Shown: positions 9,278-20,070, counted from the stretch's first letter. The stretch: 64,000 nt of DNA from Heligmosomoides polygyrus polygyrus (GCA_947396885.1 OX377204.1:91460728-91524727); one strand, 5' to 3'. Notes: generated by a model not told the origin, from the sequence alone. Translations and numbers: made by a program.

Positions 9278-10557
9278 TTAGGTTGTAACGAAATAAATGG
9301 CACTGAACCACTGTAAATTTAAACAGTTAATATCTCGGCTTGTAGGCAAGTTTATTAATCGAAATGAAAACCTTCTGATTCTACACATCTTTGCCAACGT
9401 GAAACAAGCTTTTTTATCCCAGTAGCATAAAAATCAGAAGTTCTGGAATTGACGAAATCTTCGAAGGCACTTTCGGCATCCTGTTGGTATTTGAATATTT
9501 TCCCTACCAAGAAGTCGCCAAGGTGCTTGAAGAAATGGTAGTCTGTTGGGGAGAGTTCGGGAGAAAACGGGGGATGTGGTAGAGTTTCAATGCTCAGCTC
9601 ATTCAACTTCTGCAACGTCATTCGTGCTACATGGGGGCGAGCATTGTCGTGCAGAAGGAGAACTCGCCTTCGGTTTACCAAGGCCGGCCGGATATCCTTC
9701 AACTTTTTCATCATTTCTTCAATTTCAATGCAGTACTTCTCTGTCGTGATGGATTCACCGGGAGGGAGGAAGCTGTGGTGAATAATTCCCAGCGAACACC
9801 ACCATACTGTCACCACTACTTTCTTTTGGTGCAATTCCGGCTTCGCAAAAACCTTGGGGCTCTCATCGCTGTCCACCCACTGTGCCGATCGTCGCCTGTT
9901 GGCGTACATTATCCATTTTTCGTCACAGGTTACGATGCGATCAAGGAATGGGTCCGTTTCGTTCCGTAGAAGCAGTGCGGACGAGATCTCATATCGTCGG
10001 TTTCTTTGCTCCTCAGACAGCTCGTGAGGCACCCGTCTTTCCCGCTTTTTGGTCTTTCCAATTTCCTTCAGATGTCGGGCAGCTGTGTTGTGACTGACGC
10101 CAAGAACCTTCGCTATCTCCCTGGTACCATTGTGTGGATCCTCCTCTACCACATCTCTCAGCTTGTCCTCATCAACATCACTATGCCTCCCACGACCTTC
10201 ATGTTCTTCCAAGCTCTCATCTCCATTCCGGAACTTCTGATACCAACGATACGCCGTCCGAATTGTGGAACATCCTTGACCGAATGCGGCGTTGATCTTC
10301 TCGTCCGCCTCCTTAGCTGTAGTGCCCAGCTTGAATTCGTACAAGTAAATGCCTCGGATTACCCTTTTGTCCCTGCAAAAAAGTCAATAAAACTCTAAAG
10401 TTTCCCCACTTTTACATAGAAAATTTGGTACTCCCCGATAGAGCAAAGTTTGCGCTTCTAAATGATATGCCACATGTTACGGTTTGTTCTTGATCGAACG
10501 CGTAAAGACGCGCCAAAAATGGCGCGAGCCAGTGCCATTTAATTCGTTACAACCTAA
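9278..10557 (-). mobile_element. Mariner transposon (bandit/Hsmar1-like), complete ends
   Basis: 1280 bp with 28-bp terminal inverted repeats that differ at one position and begin TTAGGTTGTAACGAA. TA lies on each side (9276-9277 and 10558-10559). The single transposase frame is uninterrupted. The length, TIRs and TA target are those of the mariner family. Confidence 0.93.
9355..10344 (-). CDS. Mariner transposase (DD34D)
   Basis: Cut-and-paste transposase acting in the nucleus on its own TIRs. The frame encodes about 329 residues without a stop. The N-terminal helix-turn-helix region is followed by the RVPHELSEEQ linker (residues 104-113, the WVPHEL motif). The catalytic Asp residues are D141 (VTCDEKW), D233 (LLLHDNARPH) and D268 (SPTDYHFFKHL), with 34 residues between the last two. 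It ends YATGIKKLVSRWQRCVE...FD. It resembles the Hsmar1/cecropia-type mariners, including the hookworm element bandit. No ATG precedes the conserved N terminus. The frame opens at a TGA near 10387, and the residues where Hsmar1-type proteins start read CRDKRVIRGIYL. The start codon is therefore lost or supplied by splicing (TTTTTTGCAG lies there). The start at 10344 is a TTG, used only as a marker. Confidence 0.85.
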   Translation of the reverse strand: MYEFKLGTTAKEADEKINAAFGQGCSTIRTAYRWYQKFRNGDESLEEHEGRGRHSDVDEDKLRDVVEEDPHNGTREIAKVLGVSHNTAARHLKEIGKTKKRERRVPHELSEEQRNRRYEISSALLLRNETDPFLDRIVTCDEKWIMYANRRRSAQWVDSDESPKVFAKPELHQKKVVVTVWWCSLGIIHHSFLPPGESITTEKYCIEIEEMMKKLKDIRPALVNRRRVLLLHDNARPHVARMTLQKLNELSIETLPHPPFSPELSPTDYHFFKHLGDFLVGKIFKYQQDAESAFEDFVNSRTSDFYATGIKKLVSRWQRCVESEGFHFD

Positions 10558-10559
10558 TA

Positions 10560-10966
10560 AATAGAACGTGATTTTAATTTATATCAAGACTAAGTGATCC
10601 AGTGAATTTCACAGACTCAAAATAATTTCGAGCTCCTTCCAGGCCTTCAGAAAGACGAGTTCGTCGGTTGGCTGCAATAAAGAATTTATATCAAACCTGA
10701 TAGGCAAAGAGGACTGGAAAAACTTACTCCCAAGATGCCCAGCTTCCAAGAACGTCGAACTTGGAGATTATAAAAGTTATATTTAGCTCAGAAATAAAGG
10801 GCGCCTGAAAAAATTAGCCTTAAGGGTTGTCAACGCATGATCTTTTTCTGACTCATTCAATAGCGCTCGACTGTCGACACCGTCTGTGCGCAGCCGCGTC
10901 GGGACTAACGCCTATCAGCCGTCTGTAAGCAAAAGAAACTTGGAATGAACAGAGGTCGAAAATTCC
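10560..10966. other. No recognised feature
   Basis: Sequence between the mariner right end and the palindrome left end. Nothing recognised. Confidence 0.35.
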
Positions 10967-11138
10967 AACGCCGAGTCTCAGCTATTAGTTCAGGTAGGTT
11001 GTTTCTGGTCACTGTGATAGTCCAGCTTTGAAACTGTCGTCACTGACACGGACCAGTTTTGAACCGCTGACCGCGAGCGTGAAAGCGGCGCTCACCCCCA
11101 CTTTGCCACCACCACGCGTGCAACGTGCTTTCATAGCT

Positions 11139-14100
11139 TCTTCTTCTTCTTCTTCTTCTTCTTCTTCTTCTTCAGCGTCTGTCCCGCTTCGTAGCGGGGT
11201 CCGCTATTCTGGTGTCATGACGCCACCTTTCCCGATCCAGGCTAGATCAGGGTGGACGCCAGCCGCTTTCAAGTCCGTATGTAACGTATCAGCCCAGCGC
11301 TGCTTCGGGCGCCCTCTAGGCCGCTTTCCTACCACCTCGAACTTAAGGCCGATCTTGCGGACGCTATCTTCCTTTCCACGCAGAACGTGGCCGTACCATC
11401 GTAAGCGAGCTTCGCGCATCTTGTCAGCTATCGGCGCGACACCGAACTTCTGCCGAATAGCATCATTTCTGATGCGGTCCATGCGGGTGACTCCTGCCGT
11501 CCAGCGCAGCATCTTCGTCTCCATGACGCTGAGGCGCGCTTCAACTTCTTTGGTCGCAGGCCAACACTCAGCGCCGTACATCGCTACTGGCCGGATGACT
11601 GCCCTGTAGATCTTTGACTTAAAGCGCTCTGGTATCTTCTTGTCGCAGAGCACGCCAGTCAACGAGCGCCACTTGGACCAAGCTGCACTCACGCGTGAAT
11701 TCACTTCGACCATCAGTTTGCCGTCAGACGCGACTGCTGATCCCAGGTACTTAAAGACCGCAGTGCGTGGAAGCTCGATGCCGTTAACCTTGATGGAGCT
11801 GGACTCGGTAACGTCCGTCGTTAAATACTCGGTCTTCTTCACGTTCAATCTGAGTCCAAACCGCTCCAAGCGATCACACCAAGCTTGCACCTCTCGCTCG
11901 AGTTCACCTTTATCTTCGCTAGCGAGCATCACGTCATCGGCATAAAGCAACGTCCATGGGACGGGCTTCTGAAGATCTCGTGTGATGGCATCCATGACGA
12001 CAACAAAGAGGAGTGGGGAAAGCGCAGAACCCTGGTGTACCCCGACGGAGATGGGGAACTCCATCGAGGTTCCAGCTGCAGCTTGCACTCGACTCTTTGG
12101 ACAAGAGTAGAGAATTCGCACCCACTCTATGAGCTCTTCGGGAACTCCATGATGTCGCAAGGCGTACCATATCACTTCACGCGGTACGCGGTCAAAGGCC
12201 TTCTCCAAGTCGAGGAAGGCGATATGCACTGGCCTCTGTTTCTCGCGATGCTTCTCTATCAGGAGGCGGGCGGCGTGTATGGCATCAATGGTGCCACAGC
12301 CAGCCACGAAGCCGCACTGATTGCTGGACAGCTGGACGATGTCTCGAATTCGTCCGTCGACAACTCGCTCAAAGATCTTCATGCTGTGCGAAAGCAAGCG
12401 AATCGGACGGTAATTGGAGCAGTCTACAGGACTGCCCTTCTTCTTCCAAATTGGAATCGTCGTACTTTGGCGCCAACTCTCAGGCACTTTTTTCTCCGCC
12501 ACAACCTGATTAAAGAAGTTCGCCAACCACTCAGCAGGGTACCAAAACTTCGACTTCCACAGTTCTGCTGCCACCGTCGTCGGGCCCAGTCGCTTCGCCT
12601 GGCCTCATCTTCTTCAAAGCCGCTTCAATCTCCTCCACGGTGATCTTCTGAACGGGGCCGTGGGTTGGAGCCGTTGAGGAGGTGGCTGGATGAGGAAATT
12701 CTACTGTAGAGATTTCCTCAAAGTAATCGCGCCATCGCTTCAATGCCTTCTTGCGGTCCATAAGAAGACGGCCGTTCTCATCATTGATGCCGAAGAACTT
12801 CTCGATGTCCTCGGTCTGGCGATGGCGATTCTTTGCGAGTCGGTACAGATACCGCTCACCATCGCGCGACTCGAGCTTCTCGTTGACATCTCCATAATGA
12901 ATGGCTCTTGCAACAGCCACGGCCTTCTTTGCAGCTTTCTTCGCTTCTTGGTACTTCCGCCAGTTATCGGCTGTCTTTTCGCCGAGAAACACGTGATATA
13001 GCGTCTTCTTCTCTCGAACTTTGGCTTTCACGTCATCTGTCCACAGCCAGGCCTGCTTGTCGATCTTCCGTCGACCAGGCTTCGTGATGCCGAGCTCCGA
13101 CCGTGCAGCGTGACGAATCGCGTCGGTGGCCTTCTTCCAAGTTTCGTCGACAGTTGTCACTGTCGGTAACCGCACGCGAGAAATCACAGCTGCTTCCTTC
13201 TCTTTCATTCGCCACCACTTGATTCTTGGCGCACCGCATCGCTCGACCTGCTTCAGCCTCGGAGGGGCGATCTTTAAAGTACAGATCAGCGGTCGATGCT
13301 GTGGGGCGACCGTCTCATACGGCACGACCTTCGCGTCTGTGACAAGACTTCGGTCTCGATCCTTCACAAGGACAAAGTCTATCTGAGTCCTGGTGTTCCC
13401 GCTATAGAACGAGATGAGGTGGGAATCGCGTTTGCGAAATACGGTGTTCACTATGGTGAGGTTGTGCGATTCCGCATATTCAAGGATACGCTCACCATCT
13501 GCGTTACGCGATCCGTAACCGAACCCACCATGACAGCCGTACCCGTCTTTCGTCGCGCCGACGTGCCCGTTGAGGTCACCAGCGACTATGATGACATCTT
13601 TCGACGGTACCTCTGCTGTCTTCTCATCTTTCGACGGTACCTCTGCTGTCTTCTGCTGCTCCAAAACTCTTCCTTGGCTTGATCCGAGCAGCCAGTCTGC
13701 GGAGCATACGCAGAGAAGAAGTGATAGAGTCGCTCCTTCGCGGCGACAACGATCTTCATCAATCGATCGTCAAACTCGACGCTTACAATAGAGTCACGAA
13801 ATAGTTCGGAGACGATTATTCCGACGCCACTGGTGGTCCTGGGACTTCCACATAGAACCGCCTTGAAGCCACGTCCTATGTCCCTTGACTTGCGGCAGGA
13901 CCACCTTGTCTCCTGCACCGCACAGAAATCAACTCTTCTACGCTCCAGTGCTTCAACCAACTCGCACGAGCGGCCCGTCAACGTACCCACATTCAGCGTT
14001 GCCACGCGGGTCCTGCTTACGTTACGGGACTTTCGGACTAGCTCAGTTGCCCACCGATGCCGTCCTCGCATCAGGGACCCTCGCATACTTCTCACACTCG

Positions 14101-14311
14101 CCGGGCTCTGCGAGTGCGCGTCGGCTCCCGCGGACGCCGTAGCACTATCTCGAAACACTTGAGCTGTCATACACCATGTGATGTGACATGGGTCTTCGTA
14201 GGCCGGCCTGTCACAAGGGCCTGTCGCCTGCAATCGAGTGTCCGTGTTCGGCTTAACTCGCAGAGCGAGTAGTTTCCAGTGGCACCACGTGGAGGAACGG
14301 ACATCGCCACC
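11139..14311 (-). mobile_element. RTE-like LINE with 18-bp target-site duplication
   Basis: The direct repeat CAACGTGCTTTCATAGCT occurs at 11121-11138 and 14312-14329, immediately bounding the element. Its 3' end on the minus strand is a (GAA)n tail, seen as TTC repeats at about 11138-11174. The insertion interrupts the left arm of the palindrome, so it is younger than that duplication. Confidence 0.9.
11204..14170 (-). pseudogene. LINE endonuclease-reverse transcriptase, three frames
   Basis: The product would nick target DNA with an APE-type endonuclease and copy LINE RNA by target-primed reverse transcription. ATG at 14170 fits. In order: RVATLNVGTLTGRSCE and FCAVQETRW (endonuclease start), VIIVAGDLNGHVG, then CSNYRPIRLLSHSMKIFERV (RT block 1), FLDLEKAFDRVPREV, GVHQGSALSPLLF, LLYADDVMLAS (catalytic Asp pair) and the C-terminal RLRWYGHVLRG...GKRPRGRPKQRWADTL. 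Two frameshifts split it, near 13660 and near 12570. A 30-bp perfect tandem duplication (13598-13657) adds ten codons, repeating TAEVPSKDEK. The RT half (456 residues) is uninterrupted. A single-base repair at each break would be needed for activity, so the copy is recent but dead. Confidence 0.9.
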
Positions 14312-14334
14312 CAACGTGCTTTCATAGCTGCTCA

Positions 14335-14610
14335 GCGAATTTTCGCAGCCGCAGGAGGCGCTGGCTCTCATGTGCACCGCAAATAGAGGTTCTTCGATCG
14401 GACCCCGCCCAAGCTAGCCAAGCCTTCGATCCTTGAGCGCTCGGTGAAACCTGCCCGGTAAGGGTGAAAAGGTGAACCGTTCAATGGCTAGCTGGCGCTA
14501 GACTTTTTGTGGGTAGAATACTCATGCAAACTACCAGGATTCCCAGGATACTCCGCAGAAGTAGAGCACTTGGCTCATCCAAACAGTAGATTGGTCAACG
14601 CCGTCGCTTA
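14335..14610 (+). mobile_element. Diverged SINE in left palindrome arm
   Basis: Shows a SINE-like head (GCAGGAGGCGCTGGCT), a damaged B-box region and a tail equivalent (GCACTTGGCTCATCC, then GTCAACGCCGTCGC). The counterpart on the right arm is 15540-15800. Confidence 0.6.
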
Positions 14611-14697
14611 CTATTTATTCTTGACTAATATAGTTTCGCTCCACTTCGCTATTGGTACTAAGTTGTTTATAAGTACTAATATTACCTTTTTGCACGT

Positions 14698-14949
14698 GTA
14701 GCGCATTCGGAGGAGGTACCGGCTGTCGCGTGCCAGGTTCCTGGTTCGGATTCTCCTCCCAGGCCAACCAAGCCTTCCCTCCCTCCGGGGAAGGTGAGTT
14801 AGTACCAGACTTGTTTGGGAAGGGAAAACCGCTGACCTGTTCATTACCTGGCCACCGCATGTATGGCGAAATACGCACTCAGGCCGCCTCCAGGACATCC
14901 CGTGGAAGAAAAATGTTTGGCGCATCCGAAAAGAAATTAAGTAACGCTT
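14698..14949 (+). mobile_element. SINE in left palindrome arm
   Basis: A near-complete copy starting at GTAGCGCATTCGGAGGAGG (A box) with B box GGTTCGGATTC. It ends at TAAGTAACGC, where the palindrome spacer begins. Confidence 0.85.
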
Positions 14950-15172
14950 TTGACCAGAGGATCACCCCACAAGGCTGGTCCTAGATTTCGAGGCACCCGA
15001 AAAGCGTCCGAGAGGAGCCCCAAGGAAAAGATGGAAGGACGTCATCAAGAGAGATCTCGCCGAAGTCGGCGCCACGGCAGATGACGCCCTTGATAGGATG
15101 AGGTGGCGACAGATCACAAGAACAGCGGACCCTGCGACTGCGCTGGACTAAACGCTCAGGAGAAGAAGAAGA
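14950..15172 (+). pseudogene. 3' end of a LINE (RTE-like) in palindrome spacer
   Basis: One frame reads KRPRGAPRKRWKDVIKRDLA then EVGATADDALDRMRWRQITR and ATALD before a TAA stop, followed by a GAAGAAGAAGAA tail. This is the C-terminus typical of RTE-like LINE proteins and belongs to a different family from the copy at 11139-14311. Confidence 0.7.
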
Positions 15173-15198
15173 ATGTTAAACGATAAAGGATAGGGACG

Positions 15199-15456
15199 GC
15201 GTTACTTAATTTCTTTTCGGATGCGCCAAACATTCTTCTTCCACGGGATGTCCTGGAGGTGGCCTGAGTGCGTATTTCGCCATACTTGCGGTGGCCAGGC
15301 AATGAACAGGTTAGCGGTTTTCCCTTCCCAAACAAGTCTGGTACTAATTCACCTTCCCCGGAGGGAGGGAAAGCTTGGTTGGCCTGGGAGGAGAATCCGA
15401 ACCAGGAACCTGGCACGCGACAGCCGGTACCTCCTCCGACTGCGCTACACGTGCAA
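15199..15456 (-). mobile_element. SINE in right palindrome arm
   Basis: Reverse complement of the SINE at 14698-14949, sharing its private differences (AAGAAATTAAGTAACGC end, GGAAGGGAAAACCGCT). It keeps a little more of the tail (ATCCTTTATCG on the minus strand). Confidence 0.85.
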
Positions 15457-15539
15457 AAAAGTAATATTACTACAACTTAGTACCAATAGCGATGTGGAAC
15501 GAAACTATATTAGTCAAGCATAAATAGTAAGCGAGGGCG

Positions 15540-15800
15540 TTGACCAATCCACTGTTTCGATGAGCCAAGTGTTCTACTCTGCGGATTATCCTGGGTATCC
15601 TGGTAGTTTGCGTGAGTATTCTACCTAGAGTCTTGCGCTGGCTAGCCACTGAGTAGTTTACCGTTTTACCCTCACCGAGCAAGTTTGGTACCAATTCACG
15701 ACAGAGATCGAAGGCTGGTTAGCTTGGGGGGATCGATCCAATAACCTCGATTTGAGGTGTACATGACAGCCAACTCCTCCTACGACTACGAAAATTCGCT
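15540..15800 (-). mobile_element. Diverged SINE in right palindrome arm
   Basis: Counterpart of 14335-14610 in the other arm. The same order of diverged SINE then younger SINE is kept. Confidence 0.6.
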
Positions 15801-16096
15801 GAGCAGCTATTTATGCAGCAAGCTATTTTCATGTTGGACAAGTGGTGGTGGCGAAGTGCGTGATCGCCGCTTTCATGCCCGCGGTCAGAGGATCAGAACC
15901 GGCCGTGTCAGCGACGACGGTATCACAATGACCAGAAGTAAACGTACCTGAACTAATAGTTGAGATTCGGCGTCAGTGTCCTCAGCCGGAGATCATTCCA
16001 ACTATTTAGTTTTTGCTTGCGGACTCTTTAGTACTCTCCGGAAGAGATTCTCTGTCTTTATTGTTAGTTATTTTGTTACTATTCTTCCCATTTATG

Positions 16097-16393
16097 GGTG
16101 CGTGTAGCGCAGTCGGAGGAGGTGCCGACTGTCGTGTGAATCCGATACCAGGTTCCTGGTTCGGATTTCCCGCCCAGGCCAACCAAGCCTTCCATCCCTC
16201 CGGGGTCGGTAAATTGGTACCAGACTTTTCTGGGAAGGAAAAGCGCTGACACTTGTTCATCGGCTGGCCACCGCAAGTCGTTACATAGCCAAATACGCAT
16301 TCAAAATCGCCTCCATAACATCCCGTAGAAGGAGATTACGTGGCGCATCCCAAAAATGATTGAGTAACGCCGCCGTTTATCCTTTATCCTTTA
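16097..16393 (+). mobile_element. SINE, near full length
   Basis: Head GCGTGTAGCGCAGTCGGAGG with an A box and GGTTCGGATTTCC B box about 53 bases downstream, then the conserved body (GGCCAACCAAGCCTTCCATC), GTAGAAGGAGATTACG and a tail of TTTATCC repeats. Confidence 0.9.
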
Positions 16394-16844
16394 TTCTTCC
16401 TATCCACCTTCCTCACTGCTTAGGTCTAGGCATGAGAAGCTGCGTCCGCAGAAGCATTTCTGTACCACTACTACTGAATCACTTTGCTTTATTATTTCAA
16501 ACAGCACTTCTATTTCTTCAGCAAGCGTCCGGAAGATCCTGAATTAACGAACTAAGCAGCGGTTCCCCATCTTCTATTACCTGCCCGCTCCATCGTTCTC
16601 TTCCACACATCAACCACTAACGAATGAACGGTTTGCGCCGGGCGATTCCTGTTGTGGTGTAACAGCTTTTTTCTATTCCTGACACCGCCGCCATTAATTT
16701 CCACGTTCGATATGGAGTGTTGGACTTTCGCTTCTTGCTATTCTTCTCCGAACAGTTGTAAATTCTCTTCAGCGGCTCCCATTGCGCTGTGATGCTCTCT
16801 CCTATCTTCCTTCCACTGATTCAAAAACGAATTGAATTTTTTCT
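16394..16844. other. No recognised feature
   Basis: Unassigned sequence between a SINE and a foldback element. Confidence 0.35.
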
Positions 16845-17640
16845 CATTCCAGTTCAAGAAATTGAAATAATATTCAGGCAGGTCAAACTACAGATTCAAC
16901 AAGGTGGTTAAAATAATTTTTTGCTGAAGGAAAATTTGGCATGACATTCTTTGAATTATTTTCTTTTACCCGTACCAATAAGTGCAGCAATTTTATACAA
17001 AATTTTATTTTTAGAGAAAAAGCAATAAATTAAAAATTGCACAGCAAAGAACCGAGCATATAGCGCATCAAAGAATTAGAAGGCGCCATGCGCTCGAAAA
17101 GCTCGTCACGATTTTTATTTGATCGATAGGTTAAATGCTGCTTACATAAAGCATCTAAATGATTATATGCGTTTTTTAAATATTGCTTTTTGTTGTACCG
17201 TTTACAGGATGAAACTCCATGCAAGCAGAAATTTTGCAATCAATCGAATAAAAATCGCGACGTCTAGAAAGAATGCATGGCGCAGCAGAATGCATGCATG
17301 CATCTTTTTTTAAGCTAAAAAATTGCCGCCCTTTTGAAACAACCTATAATCCATAACTTTTCCACAAAAAAATAAAAATTCTGCAAAATTTTAAAGAACG
17401 TGTTCACTTACTTATTAAGATTTCAAGGAAATCATATTAAGATTTACCATGGATAAAAAATTATTCTATCATTTTTGGAGAATCTTCTTAATGTAGAAAA
17501 ACCTCATTTCGATGAGGAACAGTTTGCCTTGATTTCAAAAGTGTAAGTTACATAGAAGAGTGTCCAATTTGTTTTGAAAAGTGTCCAGTTTTATTTAAAA
17601 AGTATTCAGGTTGACGAGAAAATGGATTTAAAAGATCGTT
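16845..17640. mobile_element. Foldback (long inverted repeat) DNA element, copy 1
   Basis: Belongs to a family with copies at about 35395-36370, 49765-50835 and 52990-53885. The arms carry the blocks CAGGCAG..AACTACAGA and GAGGCTC/GAAGTTTGATTTGAAAAGTGTCC in opposite orientations. The centre holds a second internal symmetry around GATTTTTATTCGATT. No coding region. It is a non-autonomous DNA element by structure. Confidence 0.55.
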
Positions 17641-18370
17641 TGAAAAACGCAATTTTGAGGGTTAAATGTGCTACTTTTTTAAACGTATTCAAATAGAATA
17701 TGGAAAGCACAAGACATTTTGTGGAACCATGAAGGAAGAATGCATCTAGCTTAATCGTTTAATGGCACCTCGCTCAAATTTGGCATCTGCCTTTATTACC
17801 TTGTCTCTGATCTGTGTTATAAACAATCTAAAGCCCATTCAAAATCTGCGATTATCTGTGTCATCTTTGGAGTCCACGATTTGCTCGTGCAGCCCTGCAT
17901 TTGTCCCTATAGTGAGCAAAAGTGTCCCATCGAATACATTTTGTTGAAAACGCACGAACGGCTTCCAGAAGTACCAGATGCGACCATCCTTTTGGTCTAG
18001 GCAGTGATGTGAACTCATGATGCTATTTAGAGTGCAGCCAAGTCGAAGACGTTAGCGTGTAGGGATGTAGAGTCGCCTCCTGCTGGTGGCGAGGCGTCAG
18101 GAAGTACATCCGCTGTTCTGCGGACCGGGAAATTTTTTTTGCGTCTCAAAGATTTTGTAAGGGAACCGTTAGACTCTCGGTGAAGCCTAGTTGCTGAGGA
18201 TGGACGAGCAAGGGGGATGAGAGGAAGATCGCATGCCCCGCGGCGAGGAGTGTGGCCATATTTCGTACATCCTGACCGTCTCCCAGACGTTAGTCCTCCA
18301 CTGGACCACAGCTTCGACTATTCATCAGAGCCTGAAATATAAATTTTTCATAGACATCCTGCCACAATAT
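17641..18370. other. No recognised feature
   Basis: Unassigned sequence with no coding or RNA signal recognised. Confidence 0.35.
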
Positions 18371-19260
18371 CGTTGCTGATCCGTTTACCGTCGACAAGGT
18401 AGCCTTCATCGTCCCAGTTCAAGTTCTTCATGGCATCATGGCATCACGATATTGTTCTCATCTCTACCAGCACGGCAGAAGTCGAGAAAATGCTGAACGA
18501 GCTCAATGTGGCAGGTATGAAGATTAGATTGGACATGAATATGTCCAAAACGCAATTTATGGTCAACCAGTGGTGCGACACGGGACTCGTAAGGTTAAAT
18601 GGAGTCGCTCTACAACAGGTCGACTCCTACGTCTACCTGGGAAGAGCTGAACATGGATAACGACCTCGTTCCTGAAATCGCCCGCAGGAGACGCGCAGCA
18701 TGGGCAGCCTTCAGTTCGATTCGCAAAGTCACTGATCAGGTCAAGGATCCCGGCCTCAGGGCCTCGATAATCAACACCTCTGTACTGCCTGCGATGTGTT
18801 ACGCGATGGAAACCTGGCCTGACAACAAGACAATCGCCAGAGCAATCAAACTACGCATCGTGCACTGGAGAGATGTCTTCTGAGGACAAGCTTCGTCAGC
18901 AATGGCAAGAAGGCCTACGAAGCTCGCAGCTACGGGAGAAGTCGCAATTAGCAGACCCGCTGCAGTACATGAAGAAGTCCAAATATCGCTGGGCCGGACA
19001 CCTGCTTCGACGAAAGGACGATAGATGAGTCTCCGTGTCACAGAATGGCTCCCGAGAGACCATAAGAGACCACTGGGACGACCGCCAACGCGATGGGCAG
19101 ATTCATTCTCAAGATCTTTCAGAGAACGGAGTCTGCCTCACTGGATGCAAGCAGCCAGAGATCGAGCGGTCTGGAAGAGTTGTGGTCCCCGCTGAGAAGA
19201 CCTCCAGCCGACAAAAGGACCATCAAAGTATCAAAGTGTCAAAGTATCAAAGTAAGTGTC
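18371..19260 (+). pseudogene. RTE LINE 3' portion with inverted 5' end
   Basis: From about 18443 the plus strand encodes the RT and C-terminal part of the same RTE family as 60171-63063. It reads DIVLISTSTAEVE, QFMVNQWCDTGLVRLNGVAL, then with frameshifts RRRAAWAAFSSI, KSKYRWAGHLLRR and WMQAARDRAVW, ending in ATCAAAGT repeats near 19250. The segment just upstream (18371-18437) is the preceding piece of the same ORF in the opposite orientation. Its reverse complement covers codons for AMKNLNWDDEGYLVDGKRIS. The breakpoint removes only about three codons. This is the arrangement expected from twin priming. Several stops and a dropped codon make it dead. Confidence 0.85.
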
Positions 19261-19424
19261 CTGCCACAAGGCCCTGTTTTCGGCGCGCAAGACATTAGAA
19301 GTTCTTTTCTGACCATGAGATTGCTGGCGCTTTTACTTTTTTGAAGCAAAAAAATAGCACTGAATTCTCTATTAGTTGGACTATTTGCCGATATAGGTCA
19401 ACAACTTCTGAATTCATCAGGCGC

Positions 19425-19668
19425 GCCTGATCTCTTTTGGGATGCGCCACGCATTCTACTTCCACAGCATGTCGTGCAAGCGATTTGAATACGTATTTGA
19501 CCTGCGGTGGCCAACCGACATACAAGTCTGGTCTTATCCATCCCAGAGAAGTCGGATACCAATTCAACACCCCCTGACAGATGGAAGGCTTGGTAGAAAA
19601 TCCGTACCAGGAACCTGATATCGGGTGGACGAGATAGCCGGCACGTCCACCGACTGCGTTACACGCGC
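19425..19668 (-). mobile_element. SINE, diverged
   Basis: Minus-strand copy with body motifs (CCACCGCAGGTC, CCAAGCCTTCCATC) and the GTAACGCAGTCGGTGG head. Small deletions are present. Confidence 0.75.
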
Positions 19669-20070
19669 CGGACTTGCAGCACAAACGGCTGCAGCACAAT
19701 GGCTAAAACTAAATTCAAGGGAGTGAAATGCAAAATAGAACAAAAAATTACTAAACGAGAAACAAATAAATGCAAATCATTTTTGCCTGAAAGTAGAACG
19801 CAAGCCGTATTCCCAAGTGTGTTTAGATACACAAGTCTTTCCCCCTGCAAAGGATGTAATGCTAGAGGTTTCGTTCAAACAACGTTCAGTGTATCCTTCG
19901 TGGTTAGGAGGAAGTAGAATGTGTGACGCATCTGAAAAGGGATGACTAACACAAACCTCCATCATCTATTTCACTGACGAGTTTTTCATACATCAAATCC
20001 TCTCGCTCATGTGAGCCGTTAGTCATCGCTTACTGCGGGGACATCGATCTCTTCTGAAGCACTGACATCG
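19669..20070. other. No recognised feature; upstream region of His-rich gene
   Basis: No coding match. The last part is the probable promoter-proximal region of the gene at 20172. Confidence 0.35.

Larger units (their letters stand above)
10967..15976. repeat. Large palindrome (inverted duplication), left arm split by LINE
   Basis: The right arm (about 15199-15976) read in reverse complement matches first 10967-11138 and then, after a 3.2-kb LINE, 14330-14949. The order is conserved throughout, with moderate divergence and small indels. Each arm is about 780 bp once the LINE is removed and contains two SINE copies. The spacer 14950-15198 holds a LINE 3' end. The two arms are therefore copies of one unit and not independent insertions. 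Confidence 0.8.

Noticed and set aside
12690..13682. Plus-strand frames opposite the LINE
   Set aside because: Shadows of the minus-strand endonuclease/RT coding region.
15221..15523. Recurring proteins with RPRRDGRLGWPGREIRTRN-like text in many places
   Set aside because: These are chance translations of the SINE body, which stays open in several frames. They do not represent a gene family.
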